From Aselliscus stoliczkanus (lineage: Eukaryota; Chordata; Mammalia; Chiroptera; Hipposideridae), in the NCBI GenBank assembly GCA_033961575.1, contig CM066736.1:92326852-92390851 (forward strand): DNA of 64,000 nucleotides, given 5' to 3'. The notes below the pieces were generated by a model, which worked only from the letters and a program-made list of their open reading frames with translations, was not told the origin of the DNA and searched no databases. The translations under genes were made by a program, and so were the position numbers. Within the stretch, counting starts at the first letter, position 1. Every line of letters starts with the position of its first letter. Below, in pieces: positions 35,993 through 48,600 of this stretch.

Positions 35993-37034
35993 TATTGCTT
36001 TAAAGATAAAATTATCTGCTGTGAAGACAGCTACCCAATTAGAGAAGTGTAGGATCTTTTTAGTTGTATAGCTAATTGCCCAGGTTCAAGCCCAACTCTG
36101 TTGCCATCTGATGACAGCCACTTACTCTGCAAAAGCAGTGCCATTGAAGCACATCTTTTGAGCACTAAAATGGGAATTCTGTATCAGGTAAAGGCCTTAT
36201 GTAGAGTAACTGGGCATAGAAACTTAGGTCTTTACAATTGCTTGAGAAAGTCAGTCTCCTTGCTGCCTGAATTGGGGGCAGCACTGTGCTGCTGCCTGTA
36301 TAGCAACCAGCTCTGCAGAATTAGAAATGCATGCATAAATATACACACTTACATTTATTATAAATTTTACTGATGTAAAGTATGTGAAGCACACATTCAG
36401 AATATAATACGCATTATACTGTATTGATTGCATTACAGTTGATTCTTACAGAATGCTTTCCTCGATTTTTGTCAAACTTCTGTATCCATAGCAACCTTTG
36501 GATACAATTGACAAGTGACTGTAGGTCCAACATGCATGCTGGTTGATAGTTTCGTTTAAGTTAACAAGTAAGGTGAAAGTGAAACAAAAAGGACACATGT
36601 GGTAACTTCACGCCTTTCTCACTAATGTGAGCAGCTTCATTTTGAATCAGATAATGGTTTTTGAATGCTGGAAGAATTTACCTTCAATCTTTTGTGCTGT
36701 TCACAAAAGTCATTGCTACAGACATGACATGCGTTTAGTCTGCATTACTGAGATTTTCCCCATAACTTTCTTAAAGCTAGTCTGTCAACAAAATAATAAA
36801 TCAAGCTCTGATTTGTGGTGTTGGTATTTTCCAAGGTGTAAATGTCCCCACCATAGCCTGTTTTGCCCACCCAACATGACATCACTGAATGCAGAGCTGG
36901 GAAGAGGTGTGCAATGGCACGTCATTCTGTAGATGTCCGCCATACACATACAATACATGTAAATCTGGACAACACAGATAGTAGCAAAATGTAGTAAAAT
37001 GAGTAGGAAGTGATGGCTTTTAAATATTTATTAC
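35993..37034. other. Intronic DNA, nothing recognised
   Basis: No assignable feature. Confidence 0.4.
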
Positions 37035-37140
37035 CTTTGCACTTTGAGGGGTAAAAAGTATAAACTATTGCACTGTGTTGTACACCTGAAACTAATTTTT
37101 AAAAATGTTTATTTCACAATAAAAGAATTAAAAAATATAT
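37035..37140 (+). mobile_element. L1 LINE extreme 3' end, sense
   Basis: 'gcactttgaggggtaaaaag' followed by 'actattgcactgtgttgtac' and 'acctgaaactaatttttaaa' is the terminal L1 3'UTR seen in laurasiatherian genomes, ending in an A-rich tail near 37130. Only about 100 bp is present, so it was strongly 5' truncated. The same end occurs at 63650. Confidence 0.8.
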
Positions 37141-38755
37141 ACTTATTATCTTTATTTTCAATATAATTTATATAATTGTTACGCTTATATAATTTAACTT
37201 TTAAGTAATGGCTGTGTTTAATAACCAGCTGTAAAAATCCCTGAACATTTAACAGTCGGTTCTTATGAGCTGCCCTGAGCTAGCTCTAGCCCACTACTAA
37301 CTAGGGGTGAGTTTTCTGAACTTGCAAATAGGTGATTGGATTATGTCACAGCTTTTATGCAGGAGGACCATTATGATATTTAGGCACATTTTCATGTTTG
37401 CATAAAATGCAGCTCTTCTAAGCTAGAACATAGCAGTGACATGCTTGACAAATGTGTCCCACCTCTGGGCATCTGAGTGAAGAGGAATTCTTAAACAGAT
37501 GAGGACAGATCCAATTAAATAGGTTTCCTGTGTCGTGTTTGGGAAACTGTTTAGGACTCATGCTCTTTGCCTGCTCTGCATTTTGCATCAATAGATATTC
37601 TGACATATGAAGGTACCTCTCTTGTGTTGCATCCTACTGATTTCAGCAATATTGTTTTTGATACTTTGACACTCTCCAGTGAAAAAACTCTGAATGTAAT
37701 TGTCACGTTATTGTTTCTTACTCTTCTAGTCTACACTTGTACTATAAATTGGCAGTCACTTTGTAATTCAAATCTGATGGCAGCCCTGCTGTGACCACTA
37801 GAGTAGACTTTTGGAGTCCTTTGCTCAAATCCAGATATAGAATTTGCAGTTTGTACGTTTTTGAAGCTAGAAGTTTGAAGCTGTCTGCCATATGCAAAAA
37901 TATTAGGATTTGAGCCATACCTTTACGTAAATTCATATTAAAACTAACAATGCTGTGAAGTGTTGTTTCTTTGATAGAATTTTTGGATAGTCAGGGAGTT
38001 AGGAATATGCCTCCAATGCACAATCATATTCTTTCTTCCTGTTTTCTTACTGTTATAAGTAAATTGTTAAATAATTTTATTCTTTTTCCCCAAGAGCATT
38101 TCCTGAAGTGTGTTTTAATTTCCCACTGTAGGGACCTGGGCTCTATCAATATTTTCTGTACTGCCCCTTGTAATTATGGCACAGGGACCTACTTAAACAA
38201 AACTTTGCTTGCTGAACAAATATAAATACAAAATCACTTTAAGTTGTTAATTGTTTTTTCCTTTTGTGGATATTGGCTATATAACCCAGAAACTTGGCTG
38301 CTATTTCAGTCATAAAAGATCTTCTATAGGCTCTCAGATACTTCCTCAAGTTAAAATTCTTATGGTGTCCACTGATTCTGAATTGGGGTAAGGAAGTCTC
38401 TCTCCTAATATTGTAATAAGATAATACATTTATAAAATGGGAAAAGCAACTTTTCTCATATTTTAAAAAACATAAAATGAAATCAAACTATTTTTTGGCT
38501 GGAGGGAGACCTTGAACGCATTTCACAGCATTGATGCTATCTTTCCATTTTTTCTCTTCAAGCCAAATGCATGTGATAGGGCAGATACAGAGACATGAGC
38601 AGGAGAAGGAGAGACTTAGCCCTGGTTAGAAAGCCCCTTGCTGCAGCTCCTACTTAGGTCAAGTCCTCTTAAAGCTGCCCTCACTTAGGACCCAAATGCC
38701 TCAATAGCCCAGCAAGATTCCAGGCTCACACATGCCCCGAAATCAAAGGGATGTA
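37141..38755. other. Intronic DNA, nothing recognised
   Basis: AT-rich sequence with no assignable gene or repeat. Confidence 0.4.
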
Positions 38756-40034
38756 TGAGATCTGACAATTAAGTTTGCGAACTTGCCACTGTGTGTTTAT
38801 ATTGGCAGCACTATACAAACAGCTCGGTAATATTTCATAACCTTGATACACAGGTGTCTCACAGTGTTGAATGTGAGGCGGTTTCTTGCTAAGTGGCATT
38901 CATTAGTGTTGTTGCATGTTTTTGTGTGCCATTGCAAGAATGTCTGAGCTTGAATTACAGCAATGAACAAACATTCAGTTTCTTGTTAAACTTGGGAAGA
39001 GTGGAACTGAAATCAGGGACATGTTAGTCTAAGTTTATGGGTATAATTCCATGAAGAAAATGGCAGTATACAAGTGGATTAAACTTTTTTCTGAGGGGAG
39101 AGAATACATCACTGATGAAGAGAGGTCACGGCATCCAGTAACAAGCAGAACTGACAAAAACACTGCAAAAATCCATCGAATTGTGTCAAAATCATCGACC
39201 GACTGTGAGAATATTAGCAGACCAAGTAAACATCAACAGAGAAACAGTTAGGAAAATCTTAACTGAAAATCTGGGCATGAGAAAGGTGTGTGCAAAAATG
39301 GTCCTGAAGGAGCTCACCGATGAACTAAAGTAAAAGAGAGTCAAAGTTTGTCAAAACCATGATTTTGGGGTTGTGTTATCACTGGTGATGAAACATGGGT
39401 ATGCCAATACGACCCTGACACAAAGCGTCAAAGTGCACAATGGAATTCAGCCAATTCTCCACAACCAAAAAATTTCTGTCAGTCCAAATAAAGAGTCAAA
39501 ACAATGTTGCTAACTTTTTTTGATATCAGAAAGATTATTCATTATGAATTTGTACCAGCTGGACAAACAATTAACCAAATTTACTATTTGGAATTGCTGA
39601 AAAGGCTGCGTGAAAAAGTTAGACGACCTGAACTTTTTGCCAGCAATTCATGGGTCTTGCATCATGACAGTGCACCAGCTCACATGGCACTGTCTGTGAG
39701 GGAGTTTTTAGACAATAAACAAATACGTAATTGTATTGGGACATCCTCCCTACTCGCCTGATCTGGCTCCCAATGACTTCTTTTCCAAAATAAAGGAAAT
39801 ATTGAAAGGAATACATTTTTATGACATTCAGGACATCGAGGGAAATATGATGACTGGTCTGATGGCCACTCCAGAAAAAGAGTTGTGAAATTGCTGTGAA
39901 GGGTGGACTAGGCGCTGGCATTGGTGCATAGCTTTCCGAGGGAAGTGCTTCGAAGGTGATCATAGTGATATTCAGCAATGAGGTGTGTAGCACTTTTTCT
40001 AGGATGTTTTCACCAGCTTAATTGTCAGAATTCA
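38756..40034 (+). mobile_element. Mariner DNA transposon, family B, full length
   Basis: The left end TGAGATCTGACAATTAAGTT and the right end, read on the other strand as TGAATTCTGACAATTAAGCT, are flanked by TA at 38754-38755 and 40035-40036. The element is 1279 bp, a normal full-length mariner. It shares its ends and second half with the deleted copy at 27233-27798 and not with the family A element at 8657. Its plus-strand transposase gene has frameshifts and stops, so it is inactive. It runs in the same orientation as SYT9. Confidence 0.95.
38940..39890 (+). pseudogene. Mariner transposase remnant (family B)
   Basis: Fragments lie in order in shifting frames. An N-terminal helix-turn-helix region follows a start-like ATG near 38940 and includes the 39051-39251 frame ('YKWIKLFSEGRE'). 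The first catalytic motif 'ITGDETWVCQYDP' lies at about 39375-39415. The frame at 39504-39761 carries 'NSWVLHHDSAPAHMALSV' with the second Asp intact; it then shifts frame after 'DNKQIR', so the third-Asp motif (HPPYSPDLAPND-like) continues in another frame near 39740-39780. An early TAG near 39249 and the frameshifts make it non-functional. Confidence 0.85.
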
Positions 40035-40173
40035 TATGTGCTCAGCTAATTCCAAGGATCTGGTTCAGGGCAAAAAATGGAAGCACAATCTAGGGCTTCT
40101 GTGAAATACCAGTTTGGCCAGGTGAGTATCTAGATGTGAGTTCACAGAGGCAGGCAGGTTGACAGATGGCAGG

Positions 40174-40293
40174 CTCAGCACCCTGGACTTCACGTGCTGG
40201 ATGGCAACAGTGCCTAATTACAGTTGGTCCTGTTTGCACCTCCCATGGCACTATGCGCAGGCGCAGAACCAGGGCCCTCTTGGGCCGCCATCT
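40174..40293. promoter_or_regulatory. Promoter-like cluster: NRF1-, YY1- and RE1-like motifs
   Basis: Within about 120 bp of AT-poor sequence there is a near-perfect palindromic NRF1-type motif TGCGCAGGCGCA (40254-40265) and a YY1-type GCCGCCATCT (40284-40293). CTCAGCACCCTGGAC (40174-40188) matches the left half and centre of the REST/NRSF RE1 element but lacks its final AG. An E-box CACGTG sits at 40191-40196. NRF1 plus YY1 pairs are typical of CpG promoters and of retroelement 5' ends. It starts about 140 bp after the family B mariner. Function is inferred from motif match only. It could be an L1 5'UTR or LTR fragment. Confidence 0.35.
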
Positions 40294-40586
40294 GGGTCCT
40301 CCACTGCAGAGTAGCCCATAGGCAGCACGGTGGGAAGTTTCTGGGAGCAGAAACCTTCCCCAGTGCTTTCTTGTGCTTTTGGCATCTGTTTCAGTTGAGA
40401 CAGAGCCCCTTGCACACCCTTCAAAATCCTCTTTAGTCAAAATTGGGAATGTTTCAGCTTCCTTATTTAAAACATTTAAGAAAATATTTATATTACATTT
40501 AATGTCTTCATATTTTATTTACAAATTTTAATAATTATCCAAGTAATATATATACAATGTTAAAAAAAATCACACTAAATACTAAA

Positions 40587-40589
<3 letters not shown>

Positions 40590-40641
<52 letters not shown>
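40590..40641. repeat. (GA)n dinucleotide microsatellite
   Basis: About 26 pure GA/AG units. It is polypurine on the SYT9 sense strand, so it is triplex-capable like the (CT)n tract at 2402. Confidence 0.95.
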
Positions 40642-40643
<2 letters not shown>

Positions 40644-43214
40644 CTTTGTTAGCAGTAGGTCCACACTCGGAACCATTTTCATCTTTTCTAGTTATAGGTT
40701 TCTGGTAATTACTTCCATATTATAAACAATATTTTTGTATTTCAGTGTTTTAGTTACCATCTTTAGACTATATATAAACAAGGTGAGAAACTTTCCCATT
40801 ACTAATTTATATGTGTTATGGTATTTTGGATTCTTTTACTGGTTGCATTTTTAAACTCTAAAAAATTACTTTAAATTTCCATTTCTTTATTGTATCATTC
40901 TTAGACATTATCTCTGGATCCTCTTGCTTTGTAAAGTGAAGCTTTGGCTATTATGCTATTATTACACTGTGATGGTAAAATTTTTACGTTCTGTATTATA
41001 TTTATTAAGTCATATTTTTTCTATCTGTTAGTTCTAAACATTACATATCAACAAACTGTGTTTTATGGTACATTTGAAGCTTTCTTAACCAACTTCCAGT
41101 TCTCTTAACTGGCTGGAATTATTAGGGCTTCCCATTTCTTCTAGAAAACATTTCAGTAAATACCATGACAGGCTGAATTCTCACAGATAACACTATTGTT
41201 ACCATTTATTTCTACTCCTATAAGTTAAGCTGAATGCTTACTAAGAAGCAGTTATTTTTGTTCCCAGAGTTGTTTATTCTGGTTGTACTTATTATTCAAT
41301 TGTGTAATTTAATGAAATATGGCATTTACTGATGAAATATGAATACTGAAAGAGAATTGTTTCTATGAAAACTGAATTGAATGCTAACATTCAATAAAGG
41401 CAAGTTATTTTTTAAATGGTGCTGAATTACAAAGTAGAGGAGGAACTATGAAAGATTGAAAACAATACTAAAAATCTAGAAGCATTCTTCTCTTAGATTG
41501 CTTCACAAATATCTTTAATTTTTTATTCTGCTTTAAACACATTCGAGTTGAACACAAACTGCATTATGGGTATTTCTGATGTAAGAAAGGCAACACGAAA
41601 CTATAATCAAAGAACTTATATTCAAAGAAAATAAATTTATCCTATATCAAAGGATTGGTGAATTAATATTTTAAGATAAAAGACAATGTTTATGTTAAAA
41701 TAAAATATTGAAGGTTTAAGGGGACGGGTGATTTTACCTATCATGTAACTGACTTTTTCAATGAACTGGCGCCAAACACATTAGTTAAGAGTGTTATCAG
41801 CTTCTAATGTTAGAATACAGTGATTAAGAGTAGACTTCAGCAAGTTACTTTACATTTCTTACTTAGGTTTCCTCACGTGTTAAATTGCGGTAATCATAGG
41901 GTTTTCATAATTCACAGCTTTGGCACTTGTTAGGCACTCAAAAGTGGAGCTCTTATCATTGCTGATACGATATTGCCATTTTGTAAAAGTTAATAACTAC
42001 TGAGCCATGAAGTATGATTTCCTTTCCTTCAGAAAAGGAAACACAGTTTTAAGCTGTTAATCTGGTGCCCCTTGAAGTTTCAGTTCTTTGTATCCTAAGT
42101 CTTCAGTTATATGCTATCTGTTGTTCAAAATCTTGTATTTTAATTGGCTTGATTTTTGATTGTTACTTTCTTTTATGGCATTTTGTGTTTCTTAGACCAT
42201 TTTATAATATTTTCTATCATAAAATACATAGGATATTTTATAAATAAAAAGGAGCATGGTTCTTCACTATATTATTAAATATACCCATTTTCTTGATCAT
42301 CCATTTGATAATACAATCCACTTTCTTCTTGACAGTATTCTTCCCAGTTCCTGGTTGCATCTAGAAATATTCTAACTTACACAAAGCTGATGTCCTGGGA
42401 TCCCATATCAGTTACACGTCAATGTTAGGCCCACTGTTTATTAGTTTTCCTAGTACATTTTACTTTTTTCTTTCTTGAATTCCTTTATTTTTTCCATTTA
42501 GCTGGAGTACATCCTCAGGTAAATTTTTCAGAAGACTGATGTAGGATATAAATATTGAGTCCTTGCATTTCTAAAAATGCTTGTATTTTGCCTTCATTCT
42601 TATGGATGATTTGGCTGAGCATGTGTTCTATAATGAAAATAATTTCTTTTTGAAATTTTAAAGGCTCTGTTCCATGATCTTCTTGCATTATAGAATTGTT
42701 TAAAAGAAGTCTGATGGCAGCTTGCTTCTAGATTCTTTATGGTGTTCTCTCTATTCTTGGGATTTTGAAATTTTATAGCAGTGTGTCTGGATACACACCC
42801 ATTTTCATTCATCTTGCTCATTGTTTCCTAGGACATTTAATCAAAAACTTTATCTTTCATTCTGGGAAATGTTATATATATATTTTTTAATGAGGGTTTC
42901 TGGGAGTGGGAGTTGGTTTCCTAGATTAATTCTCTGTGTTTCCTAGCTTCTCTACTGCTTTTTGTCTCTTAGCTCTATATTCTTAGTGTCTTGGAAGACA
43001 GTCACCTCAGAATAATTTAGTATGGGTGAATCTTTTGTTCCCTCCTGTCATTTCTCATACTTTTTTTCCTTTTACATGACCCTTTCACTGTCATTTTCCA
43101 TACCCTTCTCCTCATCTAACTATGGAGTTTGAGCATTGAAAAAAAAAAAGAACTCATTATGAGTTTACACAGACCATTGGGTTATATTTGCACTTCCCCA
43201 AGGGACCAAGCTGC
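40642..43214. other. Intronic DNA with scattered old repeats
   Basis: Very AT-rich. A diverged MIR lies at about 41800-41955 ('cagtgattaagagtagac', 'agcaagttactttacatttc', 'ggcacttgttaggcactc'). At about 42600-42840 the text resembles old antisense L1-type sequence ('ccatgatcttcttgcattat', 'gtgtgtctggatacac'), with low certainty. No gene is recognised. Confidence 0.4.
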
Positions 43215-43560
43215 CCTAGTCCATTTGGGCTGTCATAGCAAACTACCATGGGCTGGGTGGATTATAAGCAACAAAAAATTATTTTTCACACTTCTGGAGC
43301 CTGGGAATTTCAAGTTCAAGATACAGGCAGACTTGGTATATGGTGATGGCCCACTTCCTCATAGAAGGTGTCTTCTCTCTGTGTTCTCATGTAATGGAAC
43401 GAATGAGGGAGCTCTCTTGGGCTTCCTTTCTAAGGGAACTAATCTCATTTATGAGGGCTCATGACCTAATCACCTCCTAATACCATCACATTGGGTGTTA
43501 GGATATAACATATGAATTTGGGGGTGGGTGGGACACAAACATTCAGTCTATAACACAAGC
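43215..43560 (+). repeat. Interspersed repeat of familiar type, family not named
   Basis: 'ctagtccatttgggctgtcatagcaaactacca', 'ggctgggtggattataagcaac', 'ctggagcctggga', 'cctaatcacctcctaataccatcacattgggtgttaggatat' and 'gggacacaaacattcagtctataac' form a block I recognise as recurring across mammalian genomes. I cannot assign the class reliably (LINE 5' region or LTR-derived). The 111-codon frame across it is fortuitous. Confidence 0.55.
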
Positions 43561-45404
43561 TATCCCTAGACCCTATTTTAGGAGAATTTGGGAACTAAAG
43601 ATCAGATGGACTTTTCTCTCTTTTGAATGTGATTAAATTAATGGTTCTTTTTACAAGTTCATGAGTATGAGGTTCAGAACTCAGTGACCAACACTAGTAG
43701 AAGGGGTTTTTAGCATAGCCTACTTCTTTCAAGATGACATTAAGTAATAATTGGATATAATTACCCTTACCCACATTGGCTTCTCAGTTTGCTGGTGGTT
43801 GTGGTCTCTATGCTTCATTCTAAAAAGATCTGGGTAGAAATTGAATCATTCTCTATGTTCAAAGGAGATCAAGCTCTTCACTCATTACTTGGTCATTGCT
43901 TCTTCCCCTTGACATAATCTACATCCCTATTTTATACCTAACTTGATAAATAGTGATGACATCTAATTGCAACTTTTTCTTTCTCGTTTTGGGACAGTGA
44001 GATAGGGGCAACCTTCTAGTTTCTAACAAATTATAAATCAGCAAACCATCCAGACATTCCCAAGACAGTTTGTAAGTTACAAAGACAATCAAACACGTTA
44101 TGGTTCCATCCTATTTCCTTGTTATATATTTTATAAATTATCTTATGGAAGTGGAATTGTATAAGCTTTGGTGTCCGATGTTTCCAAGTGACATATAGCA
44201 GTCCATATGGTCACAGTAGAAAGAAGCATCATGACATCGTGGCAAATGGCAGAAATGCTCCCTAGACTTAATTTTGCAGGATCATCCCAGCATCTTCTGA
44301 CATAGATCCCAGAGTCACCACAGTGGGGATAAATATGTGACTATTAGGGCCCTGGGAAACCCTAGGAGAACCCAGGCCTTGGGGAGGGTGGCACTCCATT
44401 AGAGGTACTTTTACAGGACAGTTTGAGAGGGACTATGTAATGTTTATTATTGGTATTGAGTAAAGCTGTGGAGTTATATGTATTTATTAAAATTCTAACT
44501 CTTCATCAGTCTTCCCCTTGCTTGTTATTATCTCATCCTTTCCAGTAGTTTTAATACTTCTTATTTCTGTTTCATTTATTACTGTGTAACCCAAATATCT
44601 CCCTGAATATCACCCACTCATGAGCCAAGACGAGGCCACTTTAGCATCTTACACGTAGGCCTGCTGGGTCATTAGCCTTTAATCTGCCAAGGAATAGGAA
44701 GGTCCCCTGTCATCCCACTTCCTGTTTTTTCCTATGAGCCCCTGCCACTTCCTTTAGCCATCATTCAGCTGAGCCTACTGCTTTTGCCATCCCCTTATTC
44801 ATATGTGCTGTTCTTGTTCTTTCTCTCCTCTGAGAACAGGTCCTGCTCCTGGTCTCCTTGCCTTGGATGCCTCATTTCTGCTCTGTTGTCATCCCTGCCT
44901 GATCTACCACTAATGATCCAGCCTCCATTTCTTCTAGCCCTTTAAATGTGAGAAACGTGCCCTCTCCATTGTTGCTGTTTGGAGTCTTCATTCCTCCTGT
45001 CTCCAGTGCTCACATTCTTGGTCTTCAGGGAAACCCTCCTTATCTCAAGGCCAGCTTGTATAGAGAGTGTCTTCTGGCAATGCTGCTTGGACCTCTAGTG
45101 ATGCAGGATGCTGATGAGTGCCCCCCAATGTGAGAGAAGCTCTGTGCATCCTCAGGAGAATGCATTTCCTTCCAGGGTCAGGGGATCTGTAGAATGTTAA
45201 TAAAACACTTATTGTAGCCCCTTTTCAGTCTCCAAAGCATTATGTGACCTGTGCCCCAGACTCTCGTCTTACTCAGCATTCATGGAAGCAGCCTGCCTCT
45301 TCTCTTTGGCTGTGATCCTATCTCCGGTTCTTCCCCATGCACTTTTGAGAGTTAAAAAAACCTATGTAGTGACCAGCTTTCATTAAAATGAAGCAAACTT
45401 GGTT
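43561..45404. other. Intronic DNA, nothing recognised
   Basis: No gene, RNA or confidently named repeat. Confidence 0.35.
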
Positions 45405-45670
45405 TATCATAGAGACAAAAAAATAGAGCAGTGGTTACCAGGGACTGGGGTGGTGGGGGAGGGAGAAAGGAATAGGGGTTATTGTTTAGTGGGTATTGAA
45501 TTTCATTGTGGGATGATAAAAGGTTTCTGGAGATGGGTAGTCAGGATGGTTGCACAGCTTTACAAATGTATGTAATGCCACTGAACTGTACACTAAAAAT
45601 GGTTAAAATGGTAAAGTTTATGTTATGTAGATTTTTACCACAATTTTTCAAAAGTTAAAAAAAAAAAACC
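45405..45670 (+). mobile_element. Old L1 LINE 3' end, sense
   Basis: 'atagagcagtggttaccagggactggg', 'gtttctggagatgggtagtcaggatggttgcac', 'atgccactgaactgtacac' and 'aaaatggttaaaatgg' are the L1M-type 3'UTR in order, ending in an A-run at about 45657-45668. It is 5' truncated and of an older type than the ends at 37035 and 63650. Confidence 0.85.
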
Positions 45671-48600
45671 TACTTAGTTTAAAGAGAAGTGAGGATTGCA
45701 GAAATGTCTTAGGAAAAACGTCAGTGCCTGTTCACAGCTATAGTTCTGTCCACAGCCTGTGAGGCAGAATTTCTGTGACTTGAGAGGCAGGCCTAAGGAG
45801 AACGCTTTTGAGAAGAATTAGTATTCCTTTTATCTTCCAGTTAGAGTTAAGAGTAGTTTGTATTGAAACCTAAAGTATTTTTTTCTTTATAGTCAATGAT
45901 TTTTAAAACAATTACTTCATTTCTTGGACATACACCAATATTATTAATCATTATGATGAGTATATACCAGTGTATTGTATATGCCAATTTCTATGCGTGA
46001 CTACTGATGAAACTGAGCAAATTAGAAGAAACCATCCTCATTTCGGCAGCGTTAAATATTTACTGAAAGTGAATTGACTTAAAAACATATAATTTGTAGA
46101 AAATTGACAGTTAGATACAAAGATACAAGAACCCATGCTTTTAATCAATTTCCAATAACCTAAGCCTAATTGTGCTTTTAGCACAGGAAGATTCATGATT
46201 TGTGGGTACACTAGGGTTTCAGGTATAGAAGTCCAAGCTGGTAGGAGATTATATGTTAGAAAAGCATCTGTCTTGTTAGTCATGGATCAGGGTTTAAGAC
46301 AGACAGAACAGAAAAAAAAAAAAAAAAAAAAGAAAGGAAAGAGTTTGAGCCAAGAGGCAGCTCTCTGTGCTGACTTTAAGCAGCCTTGTGTCTTGGAACT
46401 GTTTCTCAGGAGAGGTATTTCTAGGATTAGTGTTGGCCATAAAACAAGACTATCTGGAGACATCATCTGGCTAGAAGAGTGTCCTGAAAATTTAGTTTCT
46501 CTGGCACACTCTGAATAGGTAATTTTACCCCAAATATAATATCTTCATAAAGGCAGCTCCATTTGTCGTGTTGTGAAGGTAATTTAATAAATAAAGCCTA
46601 TCTCCGGAGGCCATATTCCTTCCACTACATTGCACTGCCTATATGGAGTCTTAAATGTTCAGAGAAGCATGAAATATTCTATCATTTTTAACCACAAGGA
46701 AAAGGTAACCTTAATGCTCACTCTTAAACACATATATTTAAACACATGGCTTCTTTGGTAGTTCCTTTTCCGGAAGCACATTTTTTGGTGACTATAAAAG
46801 TGGAAATGAAACATAGCTTAGAATGTTATCATTCTTCAAACATTGAGTGTCTCCTGTGTACCAGACATCACGCTAAGTTGTAGAAGACATTTTAGATATA
46901 AAATTACTCTCAATTCAAGAATATGCAATCTGGAAAGGGCCCTTCTATCTCATCCCATTTCATTTTATATATTGGGAAACTCGGGCCCAGATATGGGTTT
47001 TGCTTTCCCTGGGGTTATGCCAGTGACAAGAGGTAGGACTCAGAATAAAAAACAACTAACTCATTCTACAGCAAATCCATCTGGATCCCGCTGCAGATAG
47101 ACAACATGGTCAAACTAGGTAATTTGAGGAGAGTTCAATGCAGACACGTTTTATAAAGGAATGGTCAGGATTCAGGGAAACCAACAAGGGACAGTACACA
47201 GTACTCCAGGGCTAGTAACAGTAGGGAGCAGCTGCCACCCAGAGGCCTGCAAAACCCCGGAAAAAGAGCTATAGTTTTCAGTAGAGGGACACGTGCAACA
47301 TGGTGACCTAGCAGGAAGAAAGCTGGGGTAATAAATACTGTAACTTCACTCTTCTCTCACCCTGTAATATCCCACTAAGGCCTCCTACTGGCTGAACTCA
47401 ACAGATGACAAAGACAAGGGAGTCCCTGATATAGTCCATGCGGGTCAGCCGTCAAGGCCCAAAGCAGGGTAGAGAGGGAAGGAGAGTGGATTTGTGGTGC
47501 TGAAGGGAAGGTGCGCAGCAACTGGTTCCCTATTAGAAGACTTAGTATGTATCCGGTATCCAAATGTTAGGACATAGTTTCAAGGTTAATCAGATGTTGG
47601 GAGGTCTTTGACTTTTATAAAGGGTGTCACACACAATTGCTGAGTTACTTGAGTATGGGATTCTACATTTTTGAGAAAATATTGTTTTAGAATCATAGAA
47701 TTCTAACAACTGAAGTACCTAGAACCTCAATGGTCTGAAGATACATAAAATTCATTGGCCCGTTTCCCCCAACAGCTCACCAGGGCTCAGGTTCTTCTTC
47801 CCAGAATTATTGAGAGACTTTAAAGAGTGTCTCATATGTGTTTAAAAACAAGCCTGTACCTAGACACTCTGGGTCATTTCCTCATATATCCTGTCTCTCA
47901 TTCAACTAATATGCTATGAAAAAACCTCCCTCCATGTAACTCCCTTTGTGCTAATATCAGCCTGGGAGGCCTGTGCCCATACCTGAATAGGCACAGCTAG
48001 TTGAAATCACATGCACAGGACTGCTGTCAGCCAGGCCATATGTTTAAGGGTCAAGCCCCTGCCTGCAGGTGTCCAGCTATGTCTGAGGAAGAACCAAGAG
48101 AGAAAGTCTACCTGCTTCTGGGGCCCAGAGCAGTAACAGACTTCCCAATATTGCACGTGCTCCATGCAGGTGGACAGATGGCAAGTAGAAGGGAGAGGTA
48201 GGGCTGCCCTGAGCTTTCTAATCAAGCAACCCACTTCCCCTCTGAACAAAGAAGAGGAAGGAAAAGCGACCACAAGCACTTAGGGTAAAGTCACTCCTCA
48301 TGGGAGCCAGGAATGGAAAGAAGTATTTCCACCCTAACATTATACATTATGACATTTTTCTAAATACTAGTTCACAAAGGGTGTTAGTCAGCAATCTTTT
48401 GATCTTGTTCCACAGAGTAGAGAGAGGTTTAAACACTAATTGGATCAAAGCAAGACCAGATTGGGACCAAGAAATGACTAGGACTGACAAAGTTTGGAAA
48501 GAGGTCCTGTGGGAGGTGTGAATTATTGGGCCAATGCCGCACTGCCAGGCTTCAAAAGAATTTCAAGCAACGCAATGAAAGCACTGTGGCAGGCTGTTAT

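Noticed and set aside
43129..43464. 111-codon plus-strand frame
   Set aside because: It lies over an interspersed repeat block and has no independent protein signature.
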